A stretch of DNA of 64,000 bases from Kofleriaceae bacterium (GTDB taxonomy: Bacteria > Myxococcota_A > Polyangia > Haliangiales > Haliangiaceae). Position 1 is the stretch's first letter. Each line of letters opens with the position of its first letter. Position numbers and translations under genes: made by a program. Where the stretch lies: NCBI GenBank assembly GCA_018057825.1, contig JAGPCY010000008.1, positions 1 through 64,000 on the forward strand. Direction: 5' to 3'. Below, in pieces: positions 47,165 through 56,206 of this stretch. The notes under the pieces are model-generated. The model saw nothing but the letters and a program-made list of their open reading frames with translations, searched no databases and was not told where the DNA came from.

Positions 47165-48745
47165 TCAGTCGACGCGCTCGGCCGCGGTCGACGACGAGGA
47201 CGTCCCCAGACCCAGGATCCGGAGCTTGCGCTTGAGCGTGTTGCGCTCGATGCCGAGAGCGCGGGCGGTGCGCGCCAGGTTGCCGGCGTGAGCGGCGAGC
47301 GCGGTCGCGATCGCGGCGCGCTCGGCGGCCTCGACCGCCGCCGCGAGCGTGCTCACCGTCGGCCCCATCGTCGACGCCTCGGGCGCCGGCGGCGCCACGC
47401 GCGGCGCCACCGCTCCGGCGCGCAGCTCCGGTGACAGATCGGAGAGCTCGACGTGGTCGTCGCAGAAGACCGCCCAGCGCTGGACCTCGCTGCGCAGCTC
47501 GCGCACGTTGCCGGGCCACGGATAGGCGGCCAGCGCGCGCAGGGCCTCGGGGCTGACGGTGAGCGAGCGCGTGCGCCGCCCGACCGCGGCCTCCTGGACG
47601 AAGGCCTTGATCATCGCCGGCAGGTCCGTGATCCGCTGGCGCAGCGGCGGCACCACCAGGGTCGCGCCGCGCAGCCGGTAGTAGAGATCGGCGCGGAATC
47701 GACCGGCCTCGACCATCGCCGCCAGATCGCGATGGGTGGCGGCGATGACGCGGACGTCGACCGCGATCGACTGCTCGCCGCCGACCCGGCGCAGCGTGCC
47801 CTCCTGCAGGACGCGCAAGAGCATGGCCTGGACCTGGGGCGCCAGCTCGCCCACCTCGTCGAGGAAGATCGTGCCGCCGTGGGCCTGCTCGAACAGGCCG
47901 CGGTGGCGCGCGCTGGCGCCGGTGAAGGCCGCGGCCTCGTGGCCGAACAGCTCGCTGGCCAGGACGCTGTCGGCCAGCGCGCCGCAGTTCTCGGCGACGA
48001 AGGGCCCGGCGGCGCGGGCGCTGCCGTCGTGCAAGGCCCGCGCGATCAGCTCCTTGCCGACGCCGGTCTCGCCGAGGACCAGGACCGGCAGCTCGCTCTG
48101 CGCGACCCGGGCGACCCGCGCCAAGAGCTCGCGCATCGGCGCGCTGTGGGCGACGATCCGCGCCTCGCGGACCCGGGCCGCCGCGCGCAGCCGCGCGACC
48201 TCGGCGCGCAGCCCGCGGATCTCGGGGAAGCCCTCGACGTCGATCGTCACCGGGCGCACGGCGTGGGGATGTGGATGCGGCACGAACGCGGCCGGGATGA
48301 CCTGGAGCATGCGCGCGCGCAGCATCGCCGCCTGCACCAGGATGACCCACAGGGTCTGGGCCTGCGGCGTCCCGGCCGACAGCAGCACGTCGACCTCCCA
48401 GGTCTCGGCCGGCGCGGCGCGCCCGACCTCGGCGACCAGCGGCCGGAGGTGGGTGAACAGCGCGCCGTAGTCGGACGGATCGTCGATCGGCAGCACGCGG
48501 ACCTCGACGGCGGCGATGCGCGCGCGCAGCTCGACCGCGAGGGCCTCGGCGCGGGCGCGGCCCTGGGGGATCGTGAGGACGAGCGCGCGGTCATAGCCGG
48601 CGGACGCCGGGGTCTCGTCGACCAGGCGCAGGACCGGCCCGCGATCGTCGGGGCGACGGGCGGCGTGGTGCGCCGGCGCCGGGCCGTCGACGCCGCGATC
48701 GGCCCAGGTGAGCAAGAGCCGGCGAGGTGGGTCACCAGAGACCAT
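47165..48745 (-). CDS. rtcR: RtcR-type sigma-54-dependent activator of the RNA-repair operon
   Basis: A 526-residue bacterial enhancer-binding protein, near the E. coli RtcR length (532). The N-terminal ~185 residues resemble the RtcR/CARF sensor domain: VDVLLSAGTPQAQTLWVIL aligns with HITTGTHVAQICWFLL of RtcR. The AAA+ domain has Walker A GETGVGKE, Walker B TIFLDEVGEL, and an AAFTGA in place of the GAFTGA loop that contacts sigma-54. The C-terminal Fis-type HTH is LARTARALGIERNTLKRKLR. CARF-type RtcR senses RNA fragments ending in cyclic phosphate. It is divergent from rtcB. ATG at 48745 follows a GGAT ribosome site. Confidence 0.82.
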   Translation of the reverse strand: MVSGDPPRRLLLTWADRGVDGPAPAHHAARRPDDRGPVLRLVDETPASAGYDRALVLTIPQGRARAEALAVELRARIAAVEVRVLPIDDPSDYGALFTHLRPLVAEVGRAAPAETWEVDVLLSAGTPQAQTLWVILVQAAMLRARMLQVIPAAFVPHPHPHAVRPVTIDVEGFPEIRGLRAEVARLRAAARVREARIVAHSAPMRELLARVARVAQSELPVLVLGETGVGKELIARALHDGSARAAGPFVAENCGALADSVLASELFGHEAAAFTGASARHRGLFEQAHGGTIFLDEVGELAPQVQAMLLRVLQEGTLRRVGGEQSIAVDVRVIAATHRDLAAMVEAGRFRADLYYRLRGATLVVPPLRQRITDLPAMIKAFVQEAAVGRRTRSLTVSPEALRALAAYPWPGNVRELRSEVQRWAVFCDDHVELSDLSPELRAGAVAPRVAPPAPEASTMGPTVSTLAAAVEAAERAAIATALAAHAGNLARTARALGIERNTLKRKLRILGLGTSSSSTAAERVD

Positions 48746-48829
48746 GACGGATCCATCATGAACCAGCGCGGCCGGGTCGCGATAGACCATCTTCGATCGC
48801 GCCGAACCTATTTTCGGCGACTTAGAAAG

Positions 48830-48846
48830 CTGGCACGGCGCCCGCA
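48830..48846 (+). promoter_or_regulatory. Sigma-54 (-24/-12) promoter for rtcB-prfH
   Basis: CTGGCACGGCGCCCGCA matches the consensus YTGGCACGrNNNTTGCW at all but the two T positions. GG of the -24 element is at 48832-48833 and GC of the -12 element at 48844-48845. Transcription would start about 48857, within a few bases of the rtcB ATG at 48859, so the mRNA would be leaderless or nearly so. Confidence 0.8.
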
Positions 48847-48858
48847 CTACCGGCTGCC

Positions 48859-50103
48859 ATGAGCACGCTTCTCTCCACGGCGCCTGGGTCCGCGGGACCA
48901 CCGACCACGCTCCTCACCGGCCCCGGGGTGTGGATGGAGGGCGACGCCACCGAGCAGCTCGCGGCGGTCGCGCAGCTCGAGGGCTGCGTCCGCGTCGCCG
49001 GCATGCCCGACCTCCACCCCGGCCGCGGCTACCCGATCGGCGCGGTGGTGGCGACCCGCGAGGTCATCCACCCGCAGCTCATCGGCGGCGACGCCGGCTG
49101 CGGCGCCCGGGTGATCGCGACCTCGGTCGATCGGTTCGCGCCCGATCCGCTCGAGCGCCGGCTCCGCGCCGGGTTCGCGGCGACGGTGGTCGACGACGCC
49201 GATCCGGCGGTCCTGTTCGCGGCGGCCTGGACCCGGGGCGCCCGCGGCCTGGCCGACGTCGACGGGCTGCCCGACGGGCTGCGGGCCCTGGCGGCGCGCG
49301 AGCCCGAGGTCGACGACCTCCCGGCCAGCGGCGATCCCGCGCGCTTCGCCGCCGGGTTCGCCCAGGTCCTCGGCACGATCGGCGGCGGCAACCACTTCGC
49401 CGAGCTCGCCCGGATCGACGATGTCCGGGATCCGGACGTCGCGGCCGCGGTCGGCCTGACCCGCCACGCCCTGGTCGTGGTGGCCCACTCGGGCTCGCGT
49501 GGCCTGGGCACCGCGCTGAGCGGCCACTGGGGCGCGCGCCCGCTGCGCGCCGACGAGCGCGCCACCTACCTCGGCGAGCTGGCCGGCGCCTGCCGGTTCG
49601 CCCGCGCCAACCGCCTGGTGGTGGCGTACCGGATCCTGGCCGCCCTCGGCGCGGTCCGCGCCCACACCGTGCGCGGCGGCTTCGACGTCACCCACAACGA
49701 CGTCCGCGCCGAGGTCGTCGACGGCGGCGACGCCTGGGTCCACCGCAAGGGCGCGGCCCCGGCCGCCGCCGACGCGTTGACGATCGTCCTCGGCAGCCGC
49801 GGCGCGCCGTCGTGGATCATGCGCGGCACCGGCGCGCCGGCGGGGCTCGCCTCGGTCGCCCACGGCGCCGGCCGCAAGATGAAGCGCGGCGAGGCCAAGG
49901 ACAAGCTCCGGGCCCGCTACCGCCGCACCCAGCTCGCGCGCGCTCCCGGCGGCGGCCGCGTGATCTGCGACGACCCGGCGCTCCTGTTCGAGGAGCACCC
50001 CGACGCCTACAAGCCGATCGGACCGGTGATCGACGCCCTCGAGCACCACCACCTCGCGACCCGGGTCGCGGCGCTGATCCCGGTGATGACGGTGAAGCTA
50101 TGA
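48859..50103 (+). CDS. rtcB: RtcB-family RNA ligase
   Basis: A 414-residue RtcB of the shorter RtcB2 class. Metal/active-site residues: [13 protein letters not shown], Cys81 in [29 protein letters not shown], and the guanylylated His335 in [14 protein letters not shown]. RtcB joins RNA 3'-phosphate or 2',3'-cyclic phosphate ends to 5'-OH ends using GTP and Mn2+. Partnered with prfH (four-base overlap), it is expected to repair rRNA cut at the decoding centre rather than tRNA. Confidence 0.93.
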   Translation: MSTLLSTAPGSAGPPTTLLTGPGVWMEGDATEQLAAVAQLEGCVRVAGMPDLHPGRGYPIGAVVATREVIHPQLIGGDAGCGARVIATSVDRFAPDPLERRLRAGFAATVVDDADPAVLFAAAWTRGARGLADVDGLPDGLRALAAREPEVDDLPASGDPARFAAGFAQVLGTIGGGNHFAELARIDDVRDPDVAAAVGLTRHALVVVAHSGSRGLGTALSGHWGARPLRADERATYLGELAGACRFARANRLVVAYRILAALGAVRAHTVRGGFDVTHNDVRAEVVDGGDAWVHRKGAAPAAADALTIVLGSRGAPSWIMRGTGAPAGLASVAHGAGRKMKRGEAKDKLRARYRRTQLARAPGGGRVICDDPALLFEEHPDAYKPIGPVIDALEHHHLATRVAALIPVMTVKL

Positions 50104-50753
50104 CCACCCACGTCCTGCAGATCACCGCGGGCGCCGGCCCGATCGAGGTGCGCCAGTTCGTCGCCGCGCTGGCCGCGCGCGTCGAGGCCATCGCGGCCGC
50201 ACGCGGCCTGGTGATCGGCGAGCGCGCCGCGATGGGCACGGGCGATCGGCCACGCTCGATCGCCCTCTACCTCGACGGCGACGCCCCGACGCTCCTGGCC
50301 GATCAGCTCGGCACCCACGCGCTGATCGCGCGCAGCCCGCGGCGCGGTCGCACCGGACGCAAGCGCTGGTTCGCCGCGGTCGCGCTCTACCCGGCCCCGG
50401 CGGCGCCGCCCGCGCGCGGACCCGCGCCCCCGCGCCGCGCCGACCTGGTGATCACGGCGTGCCGCGCGAGCGGTCCCGGCGGCCAGCACGTCAACAAGGT
50501 CGCGTCGGCGGTCCGCGTCGAACACGTCCCGACCGGCCTGACCGTGCGCTGCGCGAGCGAACGCTCGCAGCACGCCAACCTGGCCCGCGCCTTGGCGCGG
50601 CTGACCACGCTCCTCGCCGCCGCCGCCGTCGCCGCGTCGGCCGAGGCCGCGCGCGTCCGGCGCCTCGACCACCATCGGCTCGAGCGCGGCCGCGCGATCG
50701 CGACCTACACCTACGACGCCGACCGCGCGTTGCGGCCGCTGGACAACCGATGA
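50100..50753 (+). CDS. prfH: Peptide chain release factor homologue PrfH
   Basis: A 217-residue PrfH. The GGQ peptidyl-hydrolysis motif is at 127-129 ([13 protein letters not shown]), with [19 protein letters not shown] after it; domains for stop-codon reading are absent, as in PrfH. PrfH releases the peptide from ribosomes stalled by 16S rRNA cleavage, so that RtcB2 can reseal the rRNA. ATG overlaps the rtcB stop; its own stop overlaps the next ATG. Confidence 0.92.
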   Translation: MTTHVLQITAGAGPIEVRQFVAALAARVEAIAAARGLVIGERAAMGTGDRPRSIALYLDGDAPTLLADQLGTHALIARSPRRGRTGRKRWFAAVALYPAPAAPPARGPAPPRRADLVITACRASGPGGQHVNKVASAVRVEHVPTGLTVRCASERSQHANLARALARLTTLLAAAAVAASAEAARVRRLDHHRLERGRAIATYTYDADRALRPLDNR

Positions 50754-51586
50754 TCGACGATGACGCCGAGCCCGATCGCGCCGCCAACCGGCGCGGCCTG
50801 AAGGTCCACCTCCGCGTGATCGCGATCGGCGCCACGACCTACCGCGTCGTCTCGCTGCGCCCCGCGACGCCGGCCCGCTTCAGCACCAACCACTTCCACG
50901 GCGCCTGGCACGTCATCACCGGCTGCGGCGGCGCCGCGGTGCTCGGTCGCCTGCTGTGGGGCCTGGCCTTCCAGCGCCAGCCCCACACGCTGCTCTGGCT
51001 CGACGCGCCGCACGTGACGTCGACGCCCTTCGACGGCGACCGCGCCGACCCGATCGCGATCCTCCCCGCCGGCCTGACCGGCTTCGTGCCAGATCACCTG
51101 CGCGTTCTCCGCGACCGGGTGCGCCGCGTGGCGCCGACCACGACGATCCGCTGGCACAGCTTCGGCTTGCCCGACGCTCTCACCGACGAGGATCGGTGGT
51201 CGACGCGGCGCCACGAGCCGCGCACGACCTTCGCCCGCGAGCGAATGAGCCGCACCGCGGGCGTAGTCTGCTACACCGCGCCGCCGATCCTCCTGCGCGC
51301 CCACGGCGTCGACGTCTACGCCATGCGCCGGGCCCACCGCGGCAGCTACCTGCCGCTGGCCGAGCACCGCGTGCCCGGGGTCTGGGGTCCCGAGGGCGAG
51401 GTCCAGGTGATCCCGCACTTCGACGACGACGTCGCGGCCGCCGCGGTGTCCCGGCGCGAGGTTCTGGGACCCGGCGACGCCCCCAGCCGCCCCATCGACG
51501 CCGCCGACCGCGAGGCGATCTGGCGTCACCTGGCCGTCGTGCAGGCCCGGCGCCAGCGGGCGCGCTCGCGGTCAGCGCGCAGGTGA
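50750..51586 (+). CDS. Uncharacterised third gene of the rtcB-prfH operon
   Basis: A 278-residue soluble protein of unknown family, translated from an ATGA overlap with prfH. Visible segments: [80 protein letters not shown]. It is mixed alpha/beta with several conserved-looking His (NHFHGAWH). The tight overlap suggests a role in RNA or ribosome repair, but nothing in the sequence proves it. An Arg-rich C-terminus ([13 protein letters not shown]) could bind RNA. Confidence 0.75.
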   Translation: MIDDDAEPDRAANRRGLKVHLRVIAIGATTYRVVSLRPATPARFSTNHFHGAWHVITGCGGAAVLGRLLWGLAFQRQPHTLLWLDAPHVTSTPFDGDRADPIAILPAGLTGFVPDHLRVLRDRVRRVAPTTTIRWHSFGLPDALTDEDRWSTRRHEPRTTFARERMSRTAGVVCYTAPPILLRAHGVDVYAMRRAHRGSYLPLAEHRVPGVWGPEGEVQVIPHFDDDVAAAAVSRREVLGPGDAPSRPIDAADREAIWRHLAVVQARRQRARSRSARR

Positions 51587-51667
51587 TGCGGCGGCCGTCA
51601 CACGGGACCGCGCGTCGCAACGCCTGCGGCCACGATCGACGCCGCCGCGGCATCGAACGATCAACTC

Positions 51668-52660
51668 ATGCAGCCCCGCACCTGGATCCTGCTCGGCGGC
51701 GTGCTCGTCGCATCGGCGGTCGTGGCCTCGCGGTTCGCTCGACCGGCCCCCACGTCGAGGCGCGATCAACCTCCACGGGCGCGCGCCGGGCCGCCCCCGC
51801 CAGCGACGCCTCCCGAGGGTCCGGACCTGCTCGCGCTCGGCCAGCTCGAGCCAGCCGGCTCGTCAGGGATCCTCGCCGACCGCGCCCTGACCTCCGCCGA
51901 GGTCCAGGCGCTCGAGCAGGGGCTCCAGCGCCAGCAGGCTGACGGGCTCGGGCGCCGGCAGTGCCTCGAGCTAGGCCCGGCCGTGTGCCCCGAGCTGACC
52001 GCGCAGTGGACGGGTTGCCTCGACGGTGAGGCCGCCGCGTGTCGGGCGCTCGCCGCGCGCGCCGCGCAACCACCGCGCCACGGGCCGACCGCGCGGTTCG
52101 CCCTGGCGATGGCCTGCCGCCACGGCGACGCCGACGCGTGCGCGTCGTCGCAGCGGCTGAACGCCTGGTGGAGCCAGGCGAGCGACCGCCTGGGCGCGAT
52201 CGAGGACGGCGCCCCCACCGCCGCGATGGAGGTCGACGCCGCGTGTGCCCGCGGCGACGTCGACGCCTGCGGGATCGTCCACCACTGGACCGCCGAGGGT
52301 CAGCCCTTCGACCCCGAGGTGGCGTGGCGCGCCTGCCGCGGGGGCGTGGCCCGCGCCTGTCGCGACCTCGCTCGGGCCGCGCCAGATCCCTCCACCGCGG
52401 TCCGCGCCCTCGAGGTCGGCTGTGACCACGGCAGCGTCCCGACCTGCCAGGCGCTGTATTCGGTGCTGGTCGGCGATGGGCTGTGCAGTCGTCCACCCGT
52501 GCCGCCCGATCCCGCCGATCGGCTTGGTCGGATCCCGTGTCCTCCACCCGATCGCGCGCGGGCCGCAGCGATCGCCGCGCGGATCGAGCGGCTCACGGGT
52601 CAGCCGTTCGCCTACCAGCCGGTGCCCCCGCCGGAGGTCGAGGTCGAGCTCGAACCGTGA
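51668..52660 (+). CDS. Cys-rich Sel1-like repeat protein with N-terminal membrane anchor
   Basis: A 330-residue protein with an N-terminal hydrophobic anchor (TWILLGGVLVASAVVASRF), a Pro-rich linker, and then about six Cys-containing helical units of the form ACRHGDADACASS, ACARGDVDACGIV, ACRGGVARACRDL, GCDHGSVPTCQAL. These are the disulfide-bearing Sel1-like repeats common in myxobacterial periplasmic proteins. Role: protein-protein interaction. About 80 bp after the rtcB operon, probably separate. Confidence 0.75.
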   Translation: MQPRTWILLGGVLVASAVVASRFARPAPTSRRDQPPRARAGPPPPATPPEGPDLLALGQLEPAGSSGILADRALTSAEVQALEQGLQRQQADGLGRRQCLELGPAVCPELTAQWTGCLDGEAAACRALAARAAQPPRHGPTARFALAMACRHGDADACASSQRLNAWWSQASDRLGAIEDGAPTAAMEVDAACARGDVDACGIVHHWTAEGQPFDPEVAWRACRGGVARACRDLARAAPDPSTAVRALEVGCDHGSVPTCQALYSVLVGDGLCSRPPVPPDPADRLGRIPCPPPDRARAAAIAARIERLTGQPFAYQPVPPPEVEVELEP

Positions 52661-52670
52661 ACCTCCCCGA

Positions 52671-53228
52671 CTACGGCGCCGCGCACCGGTCGGCGTCGCA
52701 GGCGCCGGCGCCGACCGCCGCGACCGTCGGCGACGGCTCGTCGGCGCGGTCGGCCACCGCCTCGAGCAACAAGGTCTGGAGCTCGGCGCCGAGCTGGAGG
52801 TCGTCGTGGACGCCAAACACCTGACGTCGGCGGCGACCGCGCGCGTCGATCAGGACCGTGGTCGGCGTGCCCTGCATGGCGTAGGCGCGCATGGTCTGAG
52901 GGACCGGGTCACCGTCGAGCCCCGGGGCGTCGACGCCGACCGGGAACTTGATGCGGTACTCGTGGAGGAAGGCCTCGAGCGACGTCAGGCCCATGGCCTG
53001 GTGGTGCTCGAAGACGGTGTGCAGCCCGATCACCACGAGCGGCGCGCCGGCGAACACCTCGACGACGCGCTGGGCCTGGGGCAACCCGCGCGCGACGCAG
53101 CCGGGACACAGCATCTGGAACGCGTGCAGCATCACCACCTGGCCGCGCAGGCGCTCGAGGGACAGCGGCGCGGGGGTGTTCAACCAGGCCGCGGTCACCC
53201 AGGCCGGCGCCGGCGACGGGCTCGCCAT
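52671..53228 (-). CDS. Thioredoxin-fold protein (CPGC)
   Basis: A 185-residue thioredoxin-like protein resembling TlpA/ResA/peroxiredoxin-like proteins. The redox motif is C41-P-G-C44 (FQMLCPGCVARGLPQAQ), followed by VVIGLHTVFEHHQAM and the cis-Pro loop AMQGTPTTVLIDARGR. The C-terminus has two extra cysteines (GACDADRCAAP). No signal peptide. Its ATG overlaps the stop of the protoglobin gene (TGATG), so a shared redox/oxygen-response role is likely. Confidence 0.85.
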   Translation of the reverse strand: MASPSPAPAWVTAAWLNTPAPLSLERLRGQVVMLHAFQMLCPGCVARGLPQAQRVVEVFAGAPLVVIGLHTVFEHHQAMGLTSLEAFLHEYRIKFPVGVDAPGLDGDPVPQTMRAYAMQGTPTTVLIDARGRRRRQVFGVHDDLQLGAELQTLLLEAVADRADEPSPTVAAVGAGACDADRCAAP

Positions 53229-53815
53229 CAGAAGTCGCCGTCCTTGATGTAGGGGTGGCTCCACAGCGTGACCTGGAGCAGGCACGACTTGACCCACGCG
53301 GCGTGCATGTGGTCGACCTGCGCGGCGGTGTGCCCGTGCTTGCCCAGGAACGGGCGCAGCGTGAAGGTCACCGGGAACACCAGCGGGAACAGGTCGCGGA
53401 ACGGCACGATCGCGGCCGCCGGCGCGCCGTCGGTCTGGTTCTTCTTGGCGCGGTGGTGACGCAGCCCGATCTCGTGCTGGTAGTCGAGCCAGCGCTGGTC
53501 GTACTCGGCGCGCGCGGTGTCGAGGATCCACTGCCCGAAGCGCCGGCGCACCGCGGCCAGGTAGTCGCCGAGCGGCTGACCGTCGGTGCGGTGACCGAAC
53601 GAGCTGACCAGGTGCGGCTGGCTGGCGACGAACCCGTACCAGACGTCGAGGATGGCCTCGACCTGGTCGCGCACGATCGGGTGCGAGGCCCGCAGGCTGG
53701 CGACGTCGTCGTCGCCGAACAGCACGCTGGCCTTCATCCGCTCGAACTCGGCGAGCGTGACCGGCGACGGCGCGACCGCCGACGTGCCCAAGGTGTATCC
53801 GGGAATGTTCGTCAT
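53228..53815 (-). CDS. Protoglobin-family haem protein
   Basis: A 195-residue protoglobin: VRDQVEAILDVWYGFVASQP, then HLVSSFG on the distal side; the helix RARAEYDQRWLDYQHEIGLRHH-type stretch (here ARAEYDQRWLDYQHEIGLRH) contains the likely proximal His; MHAAWVKSCLLQVTLWSHPY at the C-terminus. Single-domain protoglobins bind O2, CO or NO. First gene of a pair with the thioredoxin-like gene; a CGGAGC-AGC-GCTCCG palindrome lies just upstream. Confidence 0.85.
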   Translation of the reverse strand: MTNIPGYTLGTSAVAPSPVTLAEFERMKASVLFGDDDVASLRASHPIVRDQVEAILDVWYGFVASQPHLVSSFGHRTDGQPLGDYLAAVRRRFGQWILDTARAEYDQRWLDYQHEIGLRHHRAKKNQTDGAPAAAIVPFRDLFPLVFPVTFTLRPFLGKHGHTAAQVDHMHAAWVKSCLLQVTLWSHPYIKDGDF

Positions 53816-53831
53816 CACAGGATCGCTTTCT

Positions 53832-53846
53832 CGGAGCAGCGCTCCG
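53832..53846. promoter_or_regulatory. Palindrome before the protoglobin gene
   Basis: CGGAGC-AGC-GCTCCG lies 17 bases before the protoglobin ATG. It shares the CGGAG/CTCCG halves with the palindrome in front of the neighbouring MarR gene and may be a second, weaker operator for it. Confidence 0.4.
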
Positions 53847-53909
53847 CGAGGCCGTCGGTCGGGGGACCGCGGCAGAGAGAGGAGATGGGCGCGGCGCGCG
53901 ACGGCCGGT

Positions 53910-54569
53910 TCAGCTCGGCCGCAGGAACCGCGCCCACAGGTCGCGGCGGGTGGTGGGATCGGCGGCCTCGTGCTCGCGGCAGTCGAGGCGGAGCTGACTA
54001 GCGCCGAGGGCGGCGTCGACGTAGGCGCAGTGATGCGGCGCCTCGCCGCCGTGGACGTTGGGGCGGAAGTGCACGCAGGTGACGCACATGCCGTTGACCG
54101 GCACCAGGCCCTGCTCGGCCAGGGCCCGCACCATCTTGATGACGCCCGAGAAGAACGCACGCTGCTCGTCGGGCGGCAGGTCGGCGAGGGCGTCGGCCAT
54201 GAACTCGGGCCACGATCGCGCGCGGGCGCCGAGCGCGGCGCCGCGGGGGGTCGGCGTCAGGAGGCTGGCCCGCGGGTGGCGCGGATCGGGGCCGCGGGTC
54301 ACGAGATCCTTGTCGACCAGGGCGCGCACCGACTCGCTGATGGTCGGCAAGGTGACGCCGAGGCGATCGCTCAGCTCGGAGCCGGTCAGCGGTCCGTGGG
54401 CCACCAGGACCGCGAGGATCTGGCCCTGGGTCGGCGACAGCCCCTCGTCGCTGGCCTGCTGCCACGCCTGGTGCTTCATCGCCAGCCCGATCTTGTGCAG
54501 GCCGGTGGCGATGCGGTTCGCGAGCGGCTGCGAGGACTCATCGACCACGTCCGGACGCTTGCGGGCCAT
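53910..54569 (-). CDS. MarR-family regulator with C-terminal Cys/His cluster
   Basis: A 219-residue winged-helix MarR regulator, longer than the usual ~150. The HTH is LSPTQGQILAVLVAHGPLTG, then SELSDRLGVTLPTISESVRA. After about residue 155 comes a Cys/His cluster: GMCVTCVHFRPNVHGGEAPH, then HCAYVDAALGASQLRLDCRE. This CxxC...HHC...C...H set could bind Fe-S or zinc and sense redox or NO. It precedes the protoglobin/thioredoxin pair in the same direction, and a perfect operator palindrome lies just upstream. Confidence 0.87.
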   Translation of the reverse strand: MARKRPDVVDESSQPLANRIATGLHKIGLAMKHQAWQQASDEGLSPTQGQILAVLVAHGPLTGSELSDRLGVTLPTISESVRALVDKDLVTRGPDPRHPRASLLTPTPRGAALGARARSWPEFMADALADLPPDEQRAFFSGVIKMVRALAEQGLVPVNGMCVTCVHFRPNVHGGEAPHHCAYVDAALGASQLRLDCREHEAADPTTRRDLWARFLRPS

Positions 54570-54583
54570 GACGAGGTTCTATA

Positions 54584-54596
54584 TTCGGAGTCCGAA
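54584..54596. promoter_or_regulatory. MarR-type operator
   Basis: TTCGGA-G-TCCGAA is a perfect 6-1-6 palindrome located 15-27 bases before the MarR ATG within an AT-rich patch (TCTATATTCGG). It is well placed for autorepression. Confidence 0.7.
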
Positions 54597-54725
54597 GTTG
54601 TCAAGCCCGATGGGTTCTCGCCGCGGCCTTCGGGCGGCGGTGTCCGGGCTTACGTTCGCCGGGTGCAGGGAAGATGCCCCCTAGCCTGCGTCGTATTAGA
54701 TGTGTCAGCCCGGAGGGATGCCTAC

Positions 54726-56177
54726 ATGTTCAACCGTCGATCGACCTCGTCCCTCGGCGACGCCACCTCCGGCGAGGGCGGCGGCGCGCCGGGCCAGCGC
54801 ACGCGCACGATGCAGCTCCAACGCCGGAGCACGGCGCCGTCCGCGGGGGTCCCGTCCTCGCTGCCGAGCGGCGGCGGTGCGCCCCTGGCGGCGCCGGTCC
54901 AGGCCCAGATGGAGGACGCATTCGGCGTCCACCTCGACGCGGTGCGCGTCCACGAGACGCCGGCGGTCAGCGACCTCGGCGCGATCGCGGCGGCTCAGGG
55001 CACCGACCTGCACTTCGCGCCTGGGCAGTACCAGCCCGACACCCAGGCTGGGCGCGAGCTGATCGGTCACGAGGTCACCCACGTCGTCCAGCAGGCCCAG
55101 GGCCGGGTCGCCGCGCCGGCCCAGGCCAAGGGCGCGGCGGTCAACGCCGACCCCGCCCTCGAGCGGGAGGCCGATGACCTGGGCGCGCGGGCCGCGGCGG
55201 GCGAGCGGGTCTCGGTGGGATCGGTCGCGGTCGGCGGCGGCACGGGCGCGGTGCAGCTCCAGGCCGGCCCGACCCGCGCCGACGCGACCAGCCGCGGCGA
55301 CGATCGCGACGAGCGCTCGGAGCGCGGTCGGCCCGAGCGGCCGCCCGAGAGCGGGAGCTTCGGCGCGCCGTACGACAACTTCGCCGAGGCCGCGGCCGCC
55401 GAGGCCTACCTGCGGGCGACGCTGATCCCGTCGTCGCTGGGCATGTTCGGCGCCGAGGTCGCGAACCTGTGGAGCATGTTCCTGTCGCGCGAGCCGGGGG
55501 CGAGCCTGGCCCCCGTGCCGTTCCGCGAGAACGCCAGCGGCGTGGCGTTCGCGTTCAAGCACTGCGAGCAGATCGCGCGCGTGCAGAACGACCTCCTCGA
55601 CGAGGTCGTCGGCAACCTGGGCGCCGCCGGCACGCTGCCGCCCGGCCGCTGGACCACGGTGCCGCTGGCCAACTTCTTCCCGGTGCCGCGCGACCTCAGC
55701 ATCAACTTCTCGAACCCCTACGACACGCCGGGCCACATCGCCGGCGGTCAGAGCGGCAGCGACGCCGGCGCCGACACTCGCTCGGTCCAGGATGGCTCGG
55801 TGCGGATCATGCGCCAGACCGATCAGACCGGCGCCACCACTCACGCCCTGATCGAGCCGAACTTCAACTTCCGCGTCTTCGATGCGATCGACTTCATCCC
55901 GGGCGGCGCCGGCGCCGGCATCGAGCAGGTGTTCACGATCCCGCTGTCGCGCCTTGAGGCCAGCGGCTGGGCCTACGACGTCCCCTTCGAGGTCACCTTC
56001 ACCGGCCCGGTCACCCAGCGCAACGTGCCGGGCTCGGCGCTGTCGGGCAACCACCCGACCAACCCCGACGACGCGACCCGGCAGGAGCGCCAGCGCGACC
56101 CGGCCGCTCCCGAGGAGCGCGAGCCGAGCCGCAGCCGCCTGGGCGAGCGCGAGGACACCCGGCGGCGCGATCTGTAG
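54726..56177 (+). CDS. DUF4157 (eCIS-core) protein
   Basis: A 483-residue protein. The N-terminal 30 residues are a flexible leader (MFNRRSTSSLGDATSGEGGG). The DUF4157 domain (about 52-140) has PVQAQMEDAFGVHLDAVRVH, then GTDLHFAPGQYQPDTQAGRE, and H115-E116-V-T-H119 with VVQQ after it, the classical HExxHxxQ pattern. The C-terminal 340 residues are unrecognised, ending in a charged tail. DUF4157 proteins are linked with extracellular contractile injection systems as cargo. A GGAGGG ribosome site precedes the ATG. Confidence 0.85.
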   Translation: MFNRRSTSSLGDATSGEGGGAPGQRTRTMQLQRRSTAPSAGVPSSLPSGGGAPLAAPVQAQMEDAFGVHLDAVRVHETPAVSDLGAIAAAQGTDLHFAPGQYQPDTQAGRELIGHEVTHVVQQAQGRVAAPAQAKGAAVNADPALEREADDLGARAAAGERVSVGSVAVGGGTGAVQLQAGPTRADATSRGDDRDERSERGRPERPPESGSFGAPYDNFAEAAAAEAYLRATLIPSSLGMFGAEVANLWSMFLSREPGASLAPVPFRENASGVAFAFKHCEQIARVQNDLLDEVVGNLGAAGTLPPGRWTTVPLANFFPVPRDLSINFSNPYDTPGHIAGGQSGSDAGADTRSVQDGSVRIMRQTDQTGATTHALIEPNFNFRVFDAIDFIPGGAGAGIEQVFTIPLSRLEASGWAYDVPFEVTFTGPVTQRNVPGSALSGNHPTNPDDATRQERQRDPAAPEEREPSRSRLGEREDTRRRDL

Positions 56178-56206
56178 GTCGCCCGCGGGCGGCGCGAGCG
56201 CCGGCG

